64,000 bases of DNA from Dictyophora rubrovolvata (GCA_029959195.1 CP114117.1:1364001-1428000), one strand, 5' to 3'. Positions 44,206 through 57,347 are shown, counted from the first letter of the stretch. Numbers and translations are program-made. Notes: generated from the sequence alone by a model not told the origin.

Positions 44206-46779
44206 ATGCCGCCTCGCAGTTCGACGCAAGTGATAGAATCGGGGGAATATTTGGAGCCCAATTTCGACGCGAATTCACTTACGATGCCACATCTCCTGTC
44301 GATCTTCACATTTCATCAAGTCAAGTACCCTGTGCCTTACAACAAGTCGAAACTAGTAGAAACATTTAACGAACAAGTTAAACCCCGCGCGGATCAGTTC
44401 AAACGCGATCGTTTGAAGCGGGAGGGATCCGTTGCAAGTTCTCGTGGAATAACGGATGGGTTGACAGGAAAATCGCTCAGTGATGTGCGTGATGTTTTGC
44501 TTATGCGCACAAGCGCGATGTCGTGTTTTTAACTTTTATGTACAGGATGTACAACAACCTGCTGAAGATGTGTCACGTCCGCCAAGACGATCTTCTAGGA
44601 GATTATCGAAACCGCCTAATCCGGTGTCGCCACCAGAACCGGTACTTATTATTGCTTTTCTTGTCATTTCACGTCTTGTGTTTTAAATGTGCTATTTTAG
44701 CCTAAACGACGCAGATCTTCGGCCGGGCCAACGTTGTCTCGTGTTTCAACTACTCGTCGAGTGGAACCGTCTGAACCAGGGATTCTAGAAGAGAGTGAGC
44801 CGGAAGACGAACCAGTAAAGAAAGTTGGGAGACCTCGCAAAAGTGTATGCCCACATTATCCCCTTAAAATATTGCAATCACTGACTTGGGTTCCAGGTCT
44901 TATCACCTGGATTTCAAGCTCGAAGACTATCTCATGTAGTGCGTACTTCTACATCCCATTTAGAGAGTCTTAATCTAAGAACAAATTTTTAGGACGAGAC
45001 GGAAGGATGGTCGGACAACAATGTATTTCAGTCTGGAGCAGAATCTTCTTCACCCGCGCGACCTCCGCCGAAAACAAAAGGTTCTGTTACTACCCGTCGT
45101 GCATCCCGTCGTTCCCGAACGTCATTCTCCGCTCCTCCACAAATCCAGTCGTCACCGGCACCATCTGCTGCAGAATTTGGACCCAGGATATTCTTACCAC
45201 AGTCTTCTCGTGCACCTTCTTCCAGCCCTTTATCATTCCAAGTAAAGACTGAGCCGATATCATCTTTCCTCATTCCAGAAGCTCGGGGCGTGGACGATGA
45301 TGATGGTGACGTAGCTGAACCCGACGAATTTCGGGATTTGGACATTCAGGAATCCCAAGATCTTACCGACGATATATCGCGCGCTCTTGCTGAGGGCAGC
45401 ATGATTAGAGAAAGAGCAACGTCTTCATCGTCATCTATTTCCTTCCTGCGGCTTGCCACTTACGGGTTGATAATTGTCGTTTCGATAATGGTTCACTCTT
45501 ATAAAACAAAATCAGCTACCATTGGATATTGTGATTCTGGTAAAGATACCAATGATATCGTTGAATTGCGCAGAGCATCTTTAAATGCTTCGGAAGACTG
45601 TTTGCGTCGCCTGGCGAATATTTCGGAGAATCAGGAAAACTCTACTTGCGATCCCCCGCCTTTGTTTAGATTTTTAGAGCCCTTGTCCTGCACTTCATGT
45701 CCCTCGCATGCATCTTGTACACCCACCACCGTCGCATGCCATCAATCCTTCATTGCCCATTCTCACCCTTTGGCTCAATTTCCTATGCTAACTTCATTGC
45801 TGAATGGCTTACCTGGGTTCGGTCCTGTTGCGTTCCCTCCCAAATGTGTAGAGGATGAAGGAAGAAAGCGTAGGATCGGTTCAATAGGTGCTATTTTGCG
45901 TCATCGGCTAACTCTTCTGCGAGGTGAGAAACTATGTTCTGGCAAAGGAACATCTTCTGCCACGGATATGCATAAAGCTGTGAAATGGGGCACAACGGTA
46001 GAGCTGATTCACGATGATGTACTAAGACAGTTGAAGAATGCGCCCGTGAGTTTTATTTCTTTTCTTTCCTAGTCTCACCACTCAAAGTTCCAACATTTAG
46101 AAACGTAAAGGCAAAATGGACGAATTTGATAAAATGTTTAGAGAAGCTATCTCGAGCCTTGAGCGGTACCGTGAGGTAATCGTGCACACCGATCCGGAGA
46201 CGTGAGTCATCTATACCGTCTTGTGTGATAAGCGGACTTATATATTCTTTCATCAGGCAAACGCAATACATTGCTTCCAATTCTATTGAGTTGAGTATCT
46301 TGTGCGAAATCAAATTGACGGCAAAAAAGAATTGGGACGAATGGAAAGGCTACGTATTTGGTAAGTTGGCTGGCTCGTTTTTGACGTGTCTTCTGGTTTA
46401 ATCGTTTTCGGAAGGATCTTTTATTATCCTCGCTGTCACGCTCTTTCTCCGGAGAAAATACATATCCGATAAGGCTGACGCAAATCGCGTGGCGGAATTG
46501 GTTCAAGTTGTTCTAGATACGCTAAGAAATCAAGAAATGGCCTATCACGTCGACCCCGTGACAACACCATATTCACACCTCTCGTCTGTTCACCTGCGTG
46601 ATTTGATTTTGCAAGATGAACATTCCATCCCTGCTAGGAGAAGGTTGTGGGATAAAGTTGAAAATATTGTGGAGGGGAATGCAAACGTGCGTGCCATATT
46701 GGGTGAATTGGAAGGAGGGGATGTGGGCCGTCTTTGGCAATGGGTTGGAAATACGGCTATTAGCACTAGATCACCGTGA
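44206..46779 (+). CDS. SRC1: HEH/LEM inner nuclear membrane protein (SRC1/MAN1 family)
   Basis: SRC1/HEH1 anchors chromatin to the inner nuclear membrane and takes part in nuclear-pore quality control with ESCRT-III. The ATG at 44206 opens MPPRSSTQVIESGEYLEPNF, and the HeH (SAP/LEM-like) fold follows: LTMPHLLSIFTFHQVKYPVP then YNKSKLVETFNEQVKPRADQ. A long Ser/Arg/Pro-rich nucleoplasmic region includes PRRSSRRLSKPPNP, KKVGRPRK (AT-hook-like) and an acidic VDDDDGDVAEPDEFRDLD. The first membrane segment is LRLATYGLIIVVSIMV; a lumenal Cys-rich part follows (CTSCPSHASCTPTTVACHQS), then the second segment FIILAVTLFL and the MSC winged-helix end (VHLRDLILQDEHSIPARRRL, DVGRLWQWVG). The stop is at 46779. 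Introns in the Ser-rich part are less certain than those elsewhere. Confidence 0.88.
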
Positions 46780-46909
46780 AGGTTTATTTATGTAAAGTAA
46801 CATGTACTTAAATAGCATAATAAAGTTGTATGTGAAATAAATAATTACTTGAATATACGTGCGTACTAATATATACGACTCCCCTCTGTGAGGTCAAAAA
46901 TATTGTATT

Positions 46910-48780
46910 TTAGGTGTATTGCGAACCCCATGAAACCATGGGTAATGAAGAAACGATTTTTTGAGCGAGTGCGCGTTTCATAAACTGCTCTTCGGCTAAT
47001 GCACGTGTTGTCTGCGCATGCACGTCAAATGAGCGGAAACAGACCAAAAAGTTTGCTTACTTTTAGGAACTTTTCGAGATCTAATTTACCTGCGTTAAGA
47101 GCCCTGTGTAGATGATAGATAGAATCTTCGATAGCGTTATCCTCGGCTACCAAGTCAATCAACCTGGATAATTATTCAGGATCGGAATTGAATCATTATA
47201 ACAATAACGCACTGGTTATAAACAATAGAGGTGGAACAAATTAATTCATCCACTTCGGGGTCCCCCTTCCTACGTAGATCTTGTAGGTTCGATTCAGCGG
47301 TAAATATAGTGGTCTGATAACGCTCGGCAACGGTTCGACAAACATCCCTGACGGCCTGAAGACGGCCTATTTCGTCGTGGATTGCAGCCTGACCGGCTAA
47401 AAGATCGGATTGAGCTGTGCGGAGGCGCTGTAAATCTGTGTTAAGGGAATGCTCGAGTGTGGAATATTCTGAGTCGATCTTTGCGAGTACGTTATGGTAT
47501 AACTTGAGAATTTCAGGGTTGGGGGGACGAGGGGGAGGTGCTTGGAGTGAAGGTACAGGAACGTCTTCAATATCTTCTTCTAAATAGTTCCGAATGCGAC
47601 TGGAGTGTGATAGAACTGGAGGGCCGGGGGGAGGGAGAGAATGTGAAGAAAGGTGTGGCCTGTAAGGATACTGCCAAGGCTGTGGCTGTGGTTGTGGCTG
47701 AAGAGGAGTATATGGCTGAGGACCCTGAAGCGGCGATGGACGGGGGGGTACTGTGGTAGCATATCGGAGGGATGGTATGGGCAGATGCAGGGGAATGGAA
47801 GGCTGTGAATGGGGTTGTTGGGGTTGTGGGGGAGGTCGCGGCGGGGGATGCGGAGAGGAAGTCGACGGGGGTGCAAAGTAAGGAGTGGGAGTTGTATACA
47901 TTGGTGGATCTTGTACGAGGGTAGAATGGGCATGAGTAGTAGACTGGGATTAGAAATTGAAGCAGGTCATGAAGCAGATTGTACAAAGGCAGGATACTCA
48001 CGGCAGCTCTGTAATGACGATGTTCGTTGGCATTGGGATGAGGTGGTATAAAAGGCTTGGGAGACTGTGTACCGGGACGAGTATGGGCAGGAGGAAGAGG
48101 AGGGGGAGGGGAAGAGGAGGTGCTTGTTGGAATGGGCCGAGGAGGTGGTGGCGGGGGAGAGCTGGTCGTTGATGCGGGTTTGGCATAGACTGGTGGCTGG
48201 GTGGAAAAGGCGTCGACAAGGACGTCTATGAGTGCCATGAGATGGCAGCCCTAGTTGAGAAAGAGAGAGGAAAGAGAACAAGTCAGTCAGTGAGCACGCG
48301 ACCGAGACAGACAGACAGACATACCTCGCTCTTTGACTGCCAGAGCTGGGTGTACGGAAAGTTGCATCGACCACTGATGTCGACAAACTTGCTGGCCCTG
48401 ACAAGCATGTCGCTGGTGGGGACGACATACACAATCGGGGGCTCAGCTGGATACGCGTGCGGGAGCCAGACCGAGACGGGGATGTTGTACGTCGACCCAC
48501 GGAACACGATGGGGAGCAGGCCATGCACACACAGCATCAGCTGCGATCGGCCATCGTCGAAGACTGTGAAAAACATATGAATTAGCATTATTGCTGCCAC
48601 CGCCTGCATTATTAGTGTGAAATCGCTGTGCCTACTGTAGACGTCCGTCTTTGGGCGGAGAGTCGGATGTGCTGTCAGCACGGCGTTGACATGACTGTAC
48701 ACGACGTCCTGATTCGCGTACGGCGCAATGTTCTGACGCAGCCACCGTCGCGTCAATGTCCGATGGTCGCTGGCACTCAT
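46910..48780 (-). CDS. VPS23: ESCRT-I subunit VPS23 (TSG101)
   Basis: VPS23 recognises ubiquitinated cargo at endosomes for sorting into multivesicular bodies. The start at 48780 reads MSASDHRTLTRRWLRQNIAP, then the UEV domain with FDDGRSQLMLCVHGLLPIVF, YNIPVSVWLPHAYPAEPPIV and FVDISGRCNFPYTQLWQ. As in all UEV proteins, there is no catalytic cysteine at the E2 site. The middle is very Pro-rich (PPPPPPRPIPTSTSSSPPPP and Gln/Pro runs). A coiled coil follows (ILKLYHNVLAKIDSEYSTLE, DLQRLRTAQSDLLAGQAAIH), then the C-terminal steadiness box RLIDLVAEDNAIEDSIYHLH with LNAGKLDLEKFLK and ALAEEQFMKRALAQKIV, ending SWGSQYT at 46910. Short introns split UEV, linker and tail. Its promoter lies in the 407-bp gap shared with eEF3. 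Confidence 0.93.
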
Positions 48781-49187
48781 TATTGTGATGAGCTCCGGTC
48801 AGTCGGTGTTGTGTAGCGCACACTCCGTGCTACCTCGGCACCTGAAGACTGCTTGGCTCCGAGCCTTATCTAATTGCGGTGCACGCAGTTCCAGGGGTCC
48901 CGTCACCCCTCCACATATATTATCTTCATTGTTTCGAAAAAAAAAATTCTTCAACCCCTCCTCCTTCCTCCTTTTTTGTTCCTTTCCCCTTCATTATAGA
49001 GTGCATATCCCTCTGTCTTGCTGTTGGAAATTTGTTGTGATAGACTTATTTAGATCTTTCTCAATCCACATAATACATATATTTAGGTACGCTTGTCGTC
49101 GACCGCTCCCAGTCTTTGTTTCCGTCACAACTAACCCGTCGACTCTCGCAGACTCTTCGCATCTTTTTCTACTCCGGAACATAAAAA
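48781..49187. promoter_or_regulatory. VPS23/eEF3 divergent promoter with pyrimidine tract
   Basis: On the plus strand CATATATTAT (48913-48922) is followed by an A10 run and long C/T-rich tracts (about 48950-49040). Pyrimidine-rich leaders of this sort are usual before strongly expressed fungal translation genes. The sequence directly before the eEF3 ATG, ACATAAAAAATG, is A-rich, a favourable start context. Confidence 0.5.
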
Positions 49188-52100
49188 ATGTCTGCTATTG
49201 TAGATTCCGCCGCTACTACTGCCGCCCACGTCGACCCTGCCCTTCTCAAGGCCGCCGCTAACCCTCCCGCAGAAGGCGAGGTTACCGCTGTTGCTGAGAC
49301 CCAAACCCAAAATGACTTTGATGTCAAACAACTTTTCGTCGCTGACAAGGCTGCTCGGGCGGCCTCCCTTCAGTCTCTCACTTCCATCGCCGAAAACCAG
49401 GGCCCGCAAGCCCTTCTCTCCCTAGGTCTTGCAGAGGCTATCATCACTGCTCTAAATGACAAAAAGTCCCCAGCTACTCGTGAGGCCGCCGCGACCACAA
49501 TTAACGCTCTGGCTACCTCCGCTGCATCCATCGCCCTCGAGTCTCTTTTTGTCTCATCTGGCCTTTCAGTTTCTCTCCTGGAATCTTTCGCCGATAAGAC
49601 TCCCACCGTTCGTACTGCCGCTCTCGCCGCCGCCCGTGGCGTTGTTAAGGCGCAATCCCCGTGGGCCACCTCTTTACTTCTTCCTTCCGTTCTCCACCAG
49701 ATCAAGACTGCCGGTAAATGGCAAGTCAAAACCGGCTGCCTTGACTTATTTAATCACATGATCAAATCTGCCCCGTCCCAAATTGCTCGTGCCATGCCCA
49801 CCATCGTTCCAGTTCTTTCCGAGGCCATTTGGGATACCAAGGCGGACGTCAAGAACGCCGCTCGTGCCTCTCTTACTAAAGCTACTGCACTTATTTCCAA
49901 CAAGGACATTGAACGTTTTATCCCTGCTTTAATTAACGCCCTAATTAATCCTGTCGAAGAGGTCCCTAAAACTATTCAACTACTCTCGGCTACCACATTC
50001 GTTTCAGAAGTAGACGCCCCAACATTATCTCTCATGGTGCCCCTTTTGTCTCGTGGTCTTAATGAAAAATTAACCGCAACCAAGCGGAAAGTTGCTGTGT
50101 AAGCCCTTTACTTTTTTTAATTCAAACTTCAATTTTTCTTAATAAGAATCATTTCAGCATTACGGATAACATGGCTAAACTAGTCGACTCCGAAGAGACC
50201 GTCCGTCCTTTCATTCCCAAACTTTTACCAGGTTTAATTAAAATCGAAACCGCTATGGGTGACCCCGAAGCGCGTGGCGTTGTCAACAAGACCATTGCCA
50301 CCCTTCGTCAAGTCGGCAACGTACCTGCCGACAGTGACGGCACCGACCTTCCTCCACTCAAGGTTATCGAATCCGCTACTTTATCTAGCAGTCTCGTCAG
50401 CATTTACCAGAAACATGGCATCACGATTACTCCTTCTCCAGCTTTGGCTTACATTTCCAACCTTGCTGCTGCGCTTGTTAGCAGCAAGAACTTTGAAGAA
50501 ACCGATTGGAGCACCCTCGTTCCTTACTTGACTCTCCTCTCCACTCAAGTTGAAGCGAAGGATATCGTTCAACACTGGCTCCTTAAGTCTGCTACCGAAG
50601 GTGATGATGTCAACGGTGTCGAAGAGGAGGAAGAGGAGGGTGAAGACTTGTGCAACTGCACTTTCTCCCTTGCATACGGTGCGAAGATTTTGCTCAACAC
50701 TGCCACATTACATCTCAAGCGTGGTCATCGCTATGGTCTTTGTGGAAAGAACGGTACAGGTAAATCGACTCTTATGCGGGCTATTACCAACGGTCAAGTC
50801 GAGGGCTTCCCATCCCCCGATGAAGTTCGAACATTCTATGTTGAGCATGATATCGACGGAAGTGACGCTGATACCTCTGTCCTTCAGTTCATTCTCAGCG
50901 ATAAGCGTATCCTCGCGGACGAGAAAGAAATTCGCGAGACCTTGGCCTCGGTCGGCTTCAGTGATGAACGTCAACGGCATGCTATCGGTTCGCTTTCAGG
51001 AGGTTGGAAAATGAAGTTGGCGCTCGCTAGGGCTATGTTATTCAAGGCCGACATTCTCTTGCTCGATGAACCTACTAACCACCTTGACGTCGTTAACATT
51101 GCTTGGCTGGAGAATTACCTGACTGCTCTTAAGACATGCACTTCAAGTAAGTCGATTATGGTTTCTTAACCGCCATTCGTTTAATGATTTAATCCCGATA
51201 GTCATCGTCTCCCACGACTCCGGTTTCTTAAACAATACCATCACTGATGTCTTACACTTGAACCGTTTCAAGATCAGACGCTACAGGGGTAATCTAGAGA
51301 ACTTTGTCAAGCAAGTTCCGGAAGCCAAGTCATATTACACATTGGAGGCTGCCGAAGACTACCAATTCAAGTTCCCTGACCCACCGCTCTTGGAAGGTGT
51401 CAAGACAAAAGAAAAGAGTTTAATGAAGATGCGCAGCGTTGGATTCCAGTATCCTTCCCAATCTGTGCAACAATTATATGACATCACACTCCAAGTCTCT
51501 CTTTCCTCCCGTGTTGCTATTCTCGGTCCCAATGGTTCCGGTAAATCGACGCTCGTCAAACTGCTCATTGGGGATCTGGAACCTAATAAAGGTGGTGAAA
51601 CCTGGAAGCACCCTAATTTGGTTATTGGTTACGTCGCCCAGCACGCTTTCCACCACATTGATAACCACTTGGACAAGACGCCCCTTGAGTACATGTTATG
51701 GCGTTACCAGACTGGTGAAGATCTTGAAGAGCTCTCCAAGGCCAATCGCATCATTACCGAGGAAGAGCAGCAAAAGATGAAGGATGGATCCCTCTTCCTC
51801 CACGAGGGACAGAAACGATACATCGAAGAACTGATCACACGTAAGAAACTAAAGCAGTCGTATGAGTACGAAGTCTCTTTCAAGGGTTTGAGCTCTTCGG
51901 AAAACTTGTGGATCCCTCGTGACGAACTTATCAAGCGCGGTTTCGAAAAGGTTAGTAGTATATATGTGTACTACGTGTGCGTTACATTCGTCGCTAACCG
52001 TGTTATATAGAAAGTCCTTGAGGTCGACACTCGGGAGGCCCAGCGTCTCGGTCTTCTTCGTCCTTTAGTCCGACGTGAAATTGAAAGCCATTTCGCTGAT

Positions 52101-52706
52101 TTTGGTCTGGAACCGGAATTCGTATCCCATAATACTATGCGTGGTCTTTCAGGAGGTCAGAAGGTTAAAATCGTGCTTGGTGCGGCGACATGGCGTCGAC
52201 CGCACATTGTTTGCCTGGATGAACCGACCAGTAAGTCCATTGCACTATTCTTTCAATATTTGATAATAATTTTTTTTTTAAAAAATAACAGACTACTTGG
52301 ATCGCGAGTCTTTGGCTGCACTCATCGAAGCTTTGAAGACTTTCGGCGGTGGTGTTCTCGTCATCACACACAACCGTGATTTCTCTGAGTCCCTCTGCAA
52401 AGAGTAAGTGCAACGCGCAGCATTAATATCAGGTTCTTATCTCACACCTTTCTTCTCTCCTCCAGAGTTTGGGCCATGCGTGATGGTCGTCTCGAAGCTT
52501 CAGGTCACAATTGGGTTGAAGGACAAGGATCTGGACCCCGTATTGACAAAGCCGACGGCGAACAAGAGGACCAATACGATGCCATGGGCAACAAGATTGA
52601 TATTAAGAAGAAGAAGAAAACAACTGCATCTGATGCTCGTAAAGCTAAGAAGGAACGTATGGCGCGCCGGAAACGCGGTGAAGAAGTGTTCACCGATGAA
52701 GAGTGA
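49188..52706 (+). CDS. TEF3: Translation elongation factor 3 (eEF3)
   Basis: eEF3 is the fungal ribosome-bound ATPase that releases E-site tRNA during elongation. Exons are 49188-50098, 50158-51146, 51202-51950, 52011-52230, 52292-52403 and 52466-52706, giving 1073 residues, close to the usual size. The N-terminal HEAT-repeat domain covers about residues 50-320 ([39 protein letters not shown]). The first ABC domain has [33 protein letters not shown] and [14 protein letters not shown]. The second has [20 protein letters not shown], a chromodomain-like insert ([20 protein letters not shown]) and [17 protein letters not shown] with [16 protein letters not shown]. The C-terminus is Lys-rich ([18 protein letters not shown]) and ends FTDEE. 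Codon use is visibly more C-ending than in neighbours, fitting high expression. Confidence 0.97.
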
Positions 52707-53000
52707 AGGTTGTGCTAGTAGTTATGCTTCACCTGAATTCTTTTTTCCTTCTTGTTTCTCTCTCTGTTGTTCATCTATTGTATCGTAGAGGTGTTGGATA
52801 ATGCATTATTTAGATGGAAAACGTGTGAACTATTCTGAGTTACTTCGTACGCTTCGAAATTTGGACTAGTTAAGGATGGTTTATCATTTGAAGTCATGTT
52901 TTGATACTTGTAAGACCTGAAAGCCTAAACTAAGGTGTACGAGGATTTACAAAACTGGACGTGTTTGTTAATGTCACTATGTATGTAAATGTAAACACGC

Positions 53001-54056
53001 TCAGGCGTTGTCGTCTATAAGCTTCACGACACCCCAAAAGTCGTCGACGACAGCATCGACTTGGCCAGATTCAATTGCGTTAGCAATGTCGTCGGGAGAA
53101 ACATTAAGATCCTCCGTGGGTCGACGAACATAGATGGCTTTGAGTCCCGCCTTTTTGGCTGCGGCGCAGTCGTAAGTGTGTGCTGCCACTAAAGCAACAT
53201 TCTCGGGGGAGAGACTCAGCAAGTCTACTGCGCCTCGATATACTTTCGGATCGGGTTTGTAAGAGTCGAATAATTGGCCCGAGAATACGGCATCCCATGG
53301 TAAATTTGCACGTTTAGCCTGCAAATGTTCTCAAATCAATTCCCGAGTACATAGGAATAGATATCGATATATGCATCACCATGTCTATAAGGAGCCGAAT
53401 ATTACCATTGCTAAGCGTCGCGATAATTACTCGTTGCTTAAGGGCATTTAGGGCAGGAACGGAGTCTTGCCATGGAGGAAGACGGTGCCACGCGAGTACC
53501 AAGTGATGCCGGTCAGACGAGTCCCAGATCTCGGCGAGATGTGACCATTGTGGGGATTGGAGCATTTCGTCGAGAAGCTAAAAGAAACGATATATTAATT
53601 CAAGTGCCGGAGGAGATTCAATTAATTAGTTCAAAAATGTGAAATGGTTATTATTATGTACATATATGAACACACACGTACAATACGATGCATTTCGTCT
53701 ACCGTTTTTGGGCCTTCGCCTGTTTCCGCACCAAGCTTGCTTGAATACACAAGAATTGAGCAAATAAAGAGAAGAATGACATCAATTCACGTTAATCGTA
53801 AGTAGCCGGCCCTCCATTCCGTTGCGAAAGCGGACCAGTCTTGTTTTTGAATAGTTCAAGATAATCAATATCCTGGGATGCATACATGGAAATGCAGCGC
53901 AATCAAACCTTGATCTTGATACGGTGAATTGAGGGCCTTTTCAGCAAGCTCTCGTGAGATGTGACCGCGCCAGTCGACGACTGTCCCGAAAACGTCGAAA
54001 AGAAGGGCTTGAACGTCGTGCAGAGCTGGAGTGAGATGCATGGGAGTGAGATGCAT
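53001..54056 (-). CDS. Haloacid dehalogenase-type hydrolase (HAD, L-2-haloacid dehalogenase-like)
   Basis: This is a HAD-superfamily hydrolase of the type II 2-haloacid dehalogenase group. The nucleophile Asp lies in VQALLFDVFGTVVDWRGHIS, near residue 18. Other motifs are DWSAFATEWRAGYL, ETGEGPKTVDEMHRI, IIATLSNGNIRLLIDM (HAD motif II, Ser-Asn), FDSYKPDPKVYRGAVDLL (Lys motif III) and VALVAAHTYDCAAAKKAGLK with motif IV Asp residues. The end is FWGVVKLIDDNA at 53001. Four introns or more separate these blocks. Two ATGs are in frame, 54056 and 54041, because a 15-bp unit (MHLTP) is duplicated at the start. Homologues are frequent in soil fungi. The natural substrate cannot be told. Confidence 0.88.
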
Positions 54057-54291
54057 ACATAACTTGTGACGGTCACAAATTGATAATGATGGGGGTGTGT
54101 TTATGCCAGTTTGGATTTGATGTGCCTGGTGTACTAATTAAACTACTTTTTTTTTTTTTCCCTTATTTCTATTTTTGGTGTTTCAGCAACGGCGAAGCGC
54201 CAATCCGTCCCTATCCTGAAGGCGGTAAACAATTTCCCTGGACCCCCCTCCGCTCACTCCTGTCCCTCCTCCTACTCTCTCATAACTTCAC

Positions 54292-57200
54292 ATGCCTGAC
54301 TACAACACTCGTCTTCGAACAAACGCACAAATTCTTCCTCCTCGACGTCTACGCCAAGACGAGTCTTTGCCTCAGTCTTCAATTCATCGTCCTACCAAGC
54401 CGTCTCCATTATCACCACCACCCCCTCCGCCACCAACATCGACATCATTGCCACCCCCGTGCCACCCACAATTTCCTTTCCTTAACGTCCAACTTCACCC
54501 AGAAGATGCCACGAACAAAACATTCCTCGCCATCGGACGAGCATTGTTCTCAGTCGAAAACCGTGCAGTTACTATCAAAGATTTATCCTATCTCACCATG
54601 AGACATGGCCTCGCTTGTCAAAAGTAATTTCTCATTCTCAGCTCGTATCTATGTGTCCTTGCTATGATGCTGACAGAACATATTGTTTTTGTATCTACCA
54701 GTGCTTCTGCTGCCTCCCAGGCGATAACAACTTTCATTCGCAATCACTTGAACCGCTGTCGCCAAGATCATTCAATGCCACTTCTTCTTTCATTACTTCT
54801 GACGGGAACAGACGCCGACGACCGTTTAGTTCCAGCCCTCCACTCTCGTTCCGGCGGCAATCCTGCTTCCCTCAAGTCACCCAATTCTGCCCTCACTAAC
54901 TTTCGAAGAGGCACCACCGTCTGGTATCTTAGTGAGGCTGCAGGAGCTGTCTGTCCATTCAAAAGGGTTGGTCTATCTCTTGATGACATCAATAACCCTG
55001 TCGTTCAAAACGGCACCAAGCGAAAACGAGAACCACAACCAGCTGCAACTCAGCCTAGAAAATGTCATGTAAACTCCTCCTTCTCACCCTCTTCATCCTC
55101 CACTCGTCCTGAGGAAGGTCGTCAGTTTCTTCCCAAGATCAAGCTTACCCTTAAATTGCCTTCCTCGTCAATTTCAAATTGCCGCCCACTTTCACCCTCT
55201 GACTCTGAAGCAGAGCTATCTGTTTCAGAGACTGACGGTGAAGACAACGGGATTGTAGACGAGTCAGATCCAGAATCACCCACCCTGTTGACCACCTCTT
55301 TGTCCTCCGAAGACGACTCGGACGATTGTTATGATTCTTCTGATACCGAGTCTTCTGTCCGCAGTGCTCAAGACGAGTTCCAGCTCATTTCTCCCTCTAA
55401 TAGTGAATTATACCCCGACCCTTCCCCAATACCCTCTCCACCACCAAGCTCTGTACCATGCAATGATCCTTATTCTTTCTACTTTACTCAAAATCTGTGC
55501 CCTACTCGTTTAATAAAGTCGACCTTGACATCTTTTCTTTCTAACCCATCTCGGGATTCAAGAGCCGAGTCAATTTCCCCGTCGCAATCTGCTGCTTCTC
55601 CTCCACCCGATTCTGAAGACGAGGATGACGATTTTCATAATTCTATGGTTGGACTCCGTCGTGACAGCGTGCCGATTCCGCAAAATCACCTCGAGGACGA
55701 CTCGGAAATGCCGAAATTCGAGCCTATTTCTCCCAAGTTCGTCCCAGGCTCTGTACACCTAACTCGAAAGACTCCAGATCTCGAGCTCACATTTGACCCA
55801 AAACAGGTGTCATCATCTCCTTTTGACTCAACAAGTACACCATTGGAAACACTGCCCGGATTTGTACTGGATCCAGAGTCTATCGCTTCGCATGTTACGA
55901 TTAAGGAGGAAGAGCCGACAATTACTCTACCTCTGTCTGCTGACCTGTATTTTAGCTCAGTAGAAAGCAAGATCGATTGCTTCCAAAAGGACCCTCCGAC
56001 GGGCTCTGGTTCGATTGATGATCCTATTCAAGTAGACATTGCTTATGATGTGGAAGTTCTCGGTCCAGAAACTGTTCGAAGTCGCGAATGGGATATGGCC
56101 TGGAACGAACAGGCTTTTGATGGATTAGTAAGTGCTAACTATCCGTTGTCGGCTCAAGAAGATGGAGAGGAAAAACAAACAAAATCTTCGAACGGTCATG
56201 AACTACTAGTTTTGACACGTCCGCCACCACCACCACCACCTTCCAGTTTTGAAACAGTGATACTTCCTTCTGGTTTTCACGTCGTGACTTCGACGCTATC
56301 ATGCTCTCCGCCGATTATGATTGTAACGGTGGACAGTGAGTAATTCATGTTCAAGTTGTGCTGTATTAATTAATTGACCCTGTCTGTTTACTAGACGTAT
56401 GGCTATACTGGACAATGCTTGGACCGGACGCGCCGCTTGTGAGACGTACGGATAACGACATGGTTGATATTACACAATTACAACGATCCCTTCAAATTCC
56501 TTTTGGATCATTCTCAATAGGTAGTCTCTCTCCTTTTGATGTGTCACGAGCGAATGGATTGTTAGGAGGCACGTGGGTCCCTTTGGATGTCGCCAGAGGC
56601 ATTGTTGGACGACTACACGACTGTATCCCGGCAGATATACTAGGCCTGTTCTTGAGCCCTGAGCTTGGTAGACATTTCCCAAATTTCCGCGGGTTTCCAG
56701 TACGAGACTACACCAGTAATGTTACTACAATGGATGTTCCAATGGAGATAACAGAAGAGTGCGATGAACAAAATGGGCTGTCTGAAGAAGAATCTTCAGA
56801 ATCATCGTTGGAGGACGTTTGCATCAGAGTAGAAGATCTGTTTGGGTTCACCGATTATACGGAGAGTACTAAAGCACATGAAAGAGAGGTCAAATCAAAA
56901 ATCTGGGTTACAAGATCAGATTCGGCTCGATCTAATCGACCTACATCCATATGCCCAGATGTATCCCGAGCTGCTGGTTCTTTGCTAGGTCCCTGGGAAC
57001 AAAACGTTGCCCTACTCAATGAACAAGAAGAAGAACTCTTCCACTCGATTGTGGATTTGGAAAACGGCGCCACTTCGCGAAATCAACACTCACTTGGACA
57101 ACTTGAAAAGCATGCCCCTACTTCATTGTCACCCCTGGCGTGTTCGCCGATCATATCTTGTACGAAATCAAATGACACCGTAGTTGCCGATGTAATGAAT

Positions 57201-57347
57201 GAAAAAGAAAACTTGACCTCACCCATAGAAAACAGGGGACGGCGGAGCAGAGTGGTTCCTACACATCCTGTTCGAAGATCAACACGGGTCGCATCGAAGG
57301 CCGTAAAACATCCACTCCTTACCCGATCGCGTCGAAAAACGAAATGA
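54292..57347 (+). CDS. GDS1-type winged-helix protein with C-terminal APSES-like domain
   Basis: This is probably a nuclear transcription regulator. Exons are 54292-54623, 54702-56335 and 56395-57347, giving about 972 residues. Residues about 70-190 form the fungal GDS1 winged-helix domain: KTFLAIGRALFSVENRAVTI, SYLTMRHGLACQNASAASQA, ITTFIRNHLNRCRQDHSMPL, LVPALHSRSGGN and FRRGTTVWYLSEAAGA. A long disordered Ser/Pro/Asp/Glu-rich middle follows. The part after the last intron reads VWLYWTMLGPDAPLVRR, TDNDMVDITQLQRSLQI and GTWVPLDVARGIVGRL, which resembles the KilA-N/APSES DNA-binding fold (N/DATQL and GTWVPL signatures). The end is Arg-rich (RRSTRVASKAVKHPLLTRSR). The domain pairing follows from an in-phase 59-nt intron (56336-56394). 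The GDS1 match is good; the APSES match is moderate. Confidence 0.8.

Noticed and set aside
47567-48238. A long Pro/Ser/Thr-rich minus frame overlapping VPS23
   Set aside because: It is an out-of-frame reading of the Pro-rich linker of VPS23; the UEV, coiled coil and steadiness box fix the true frame.
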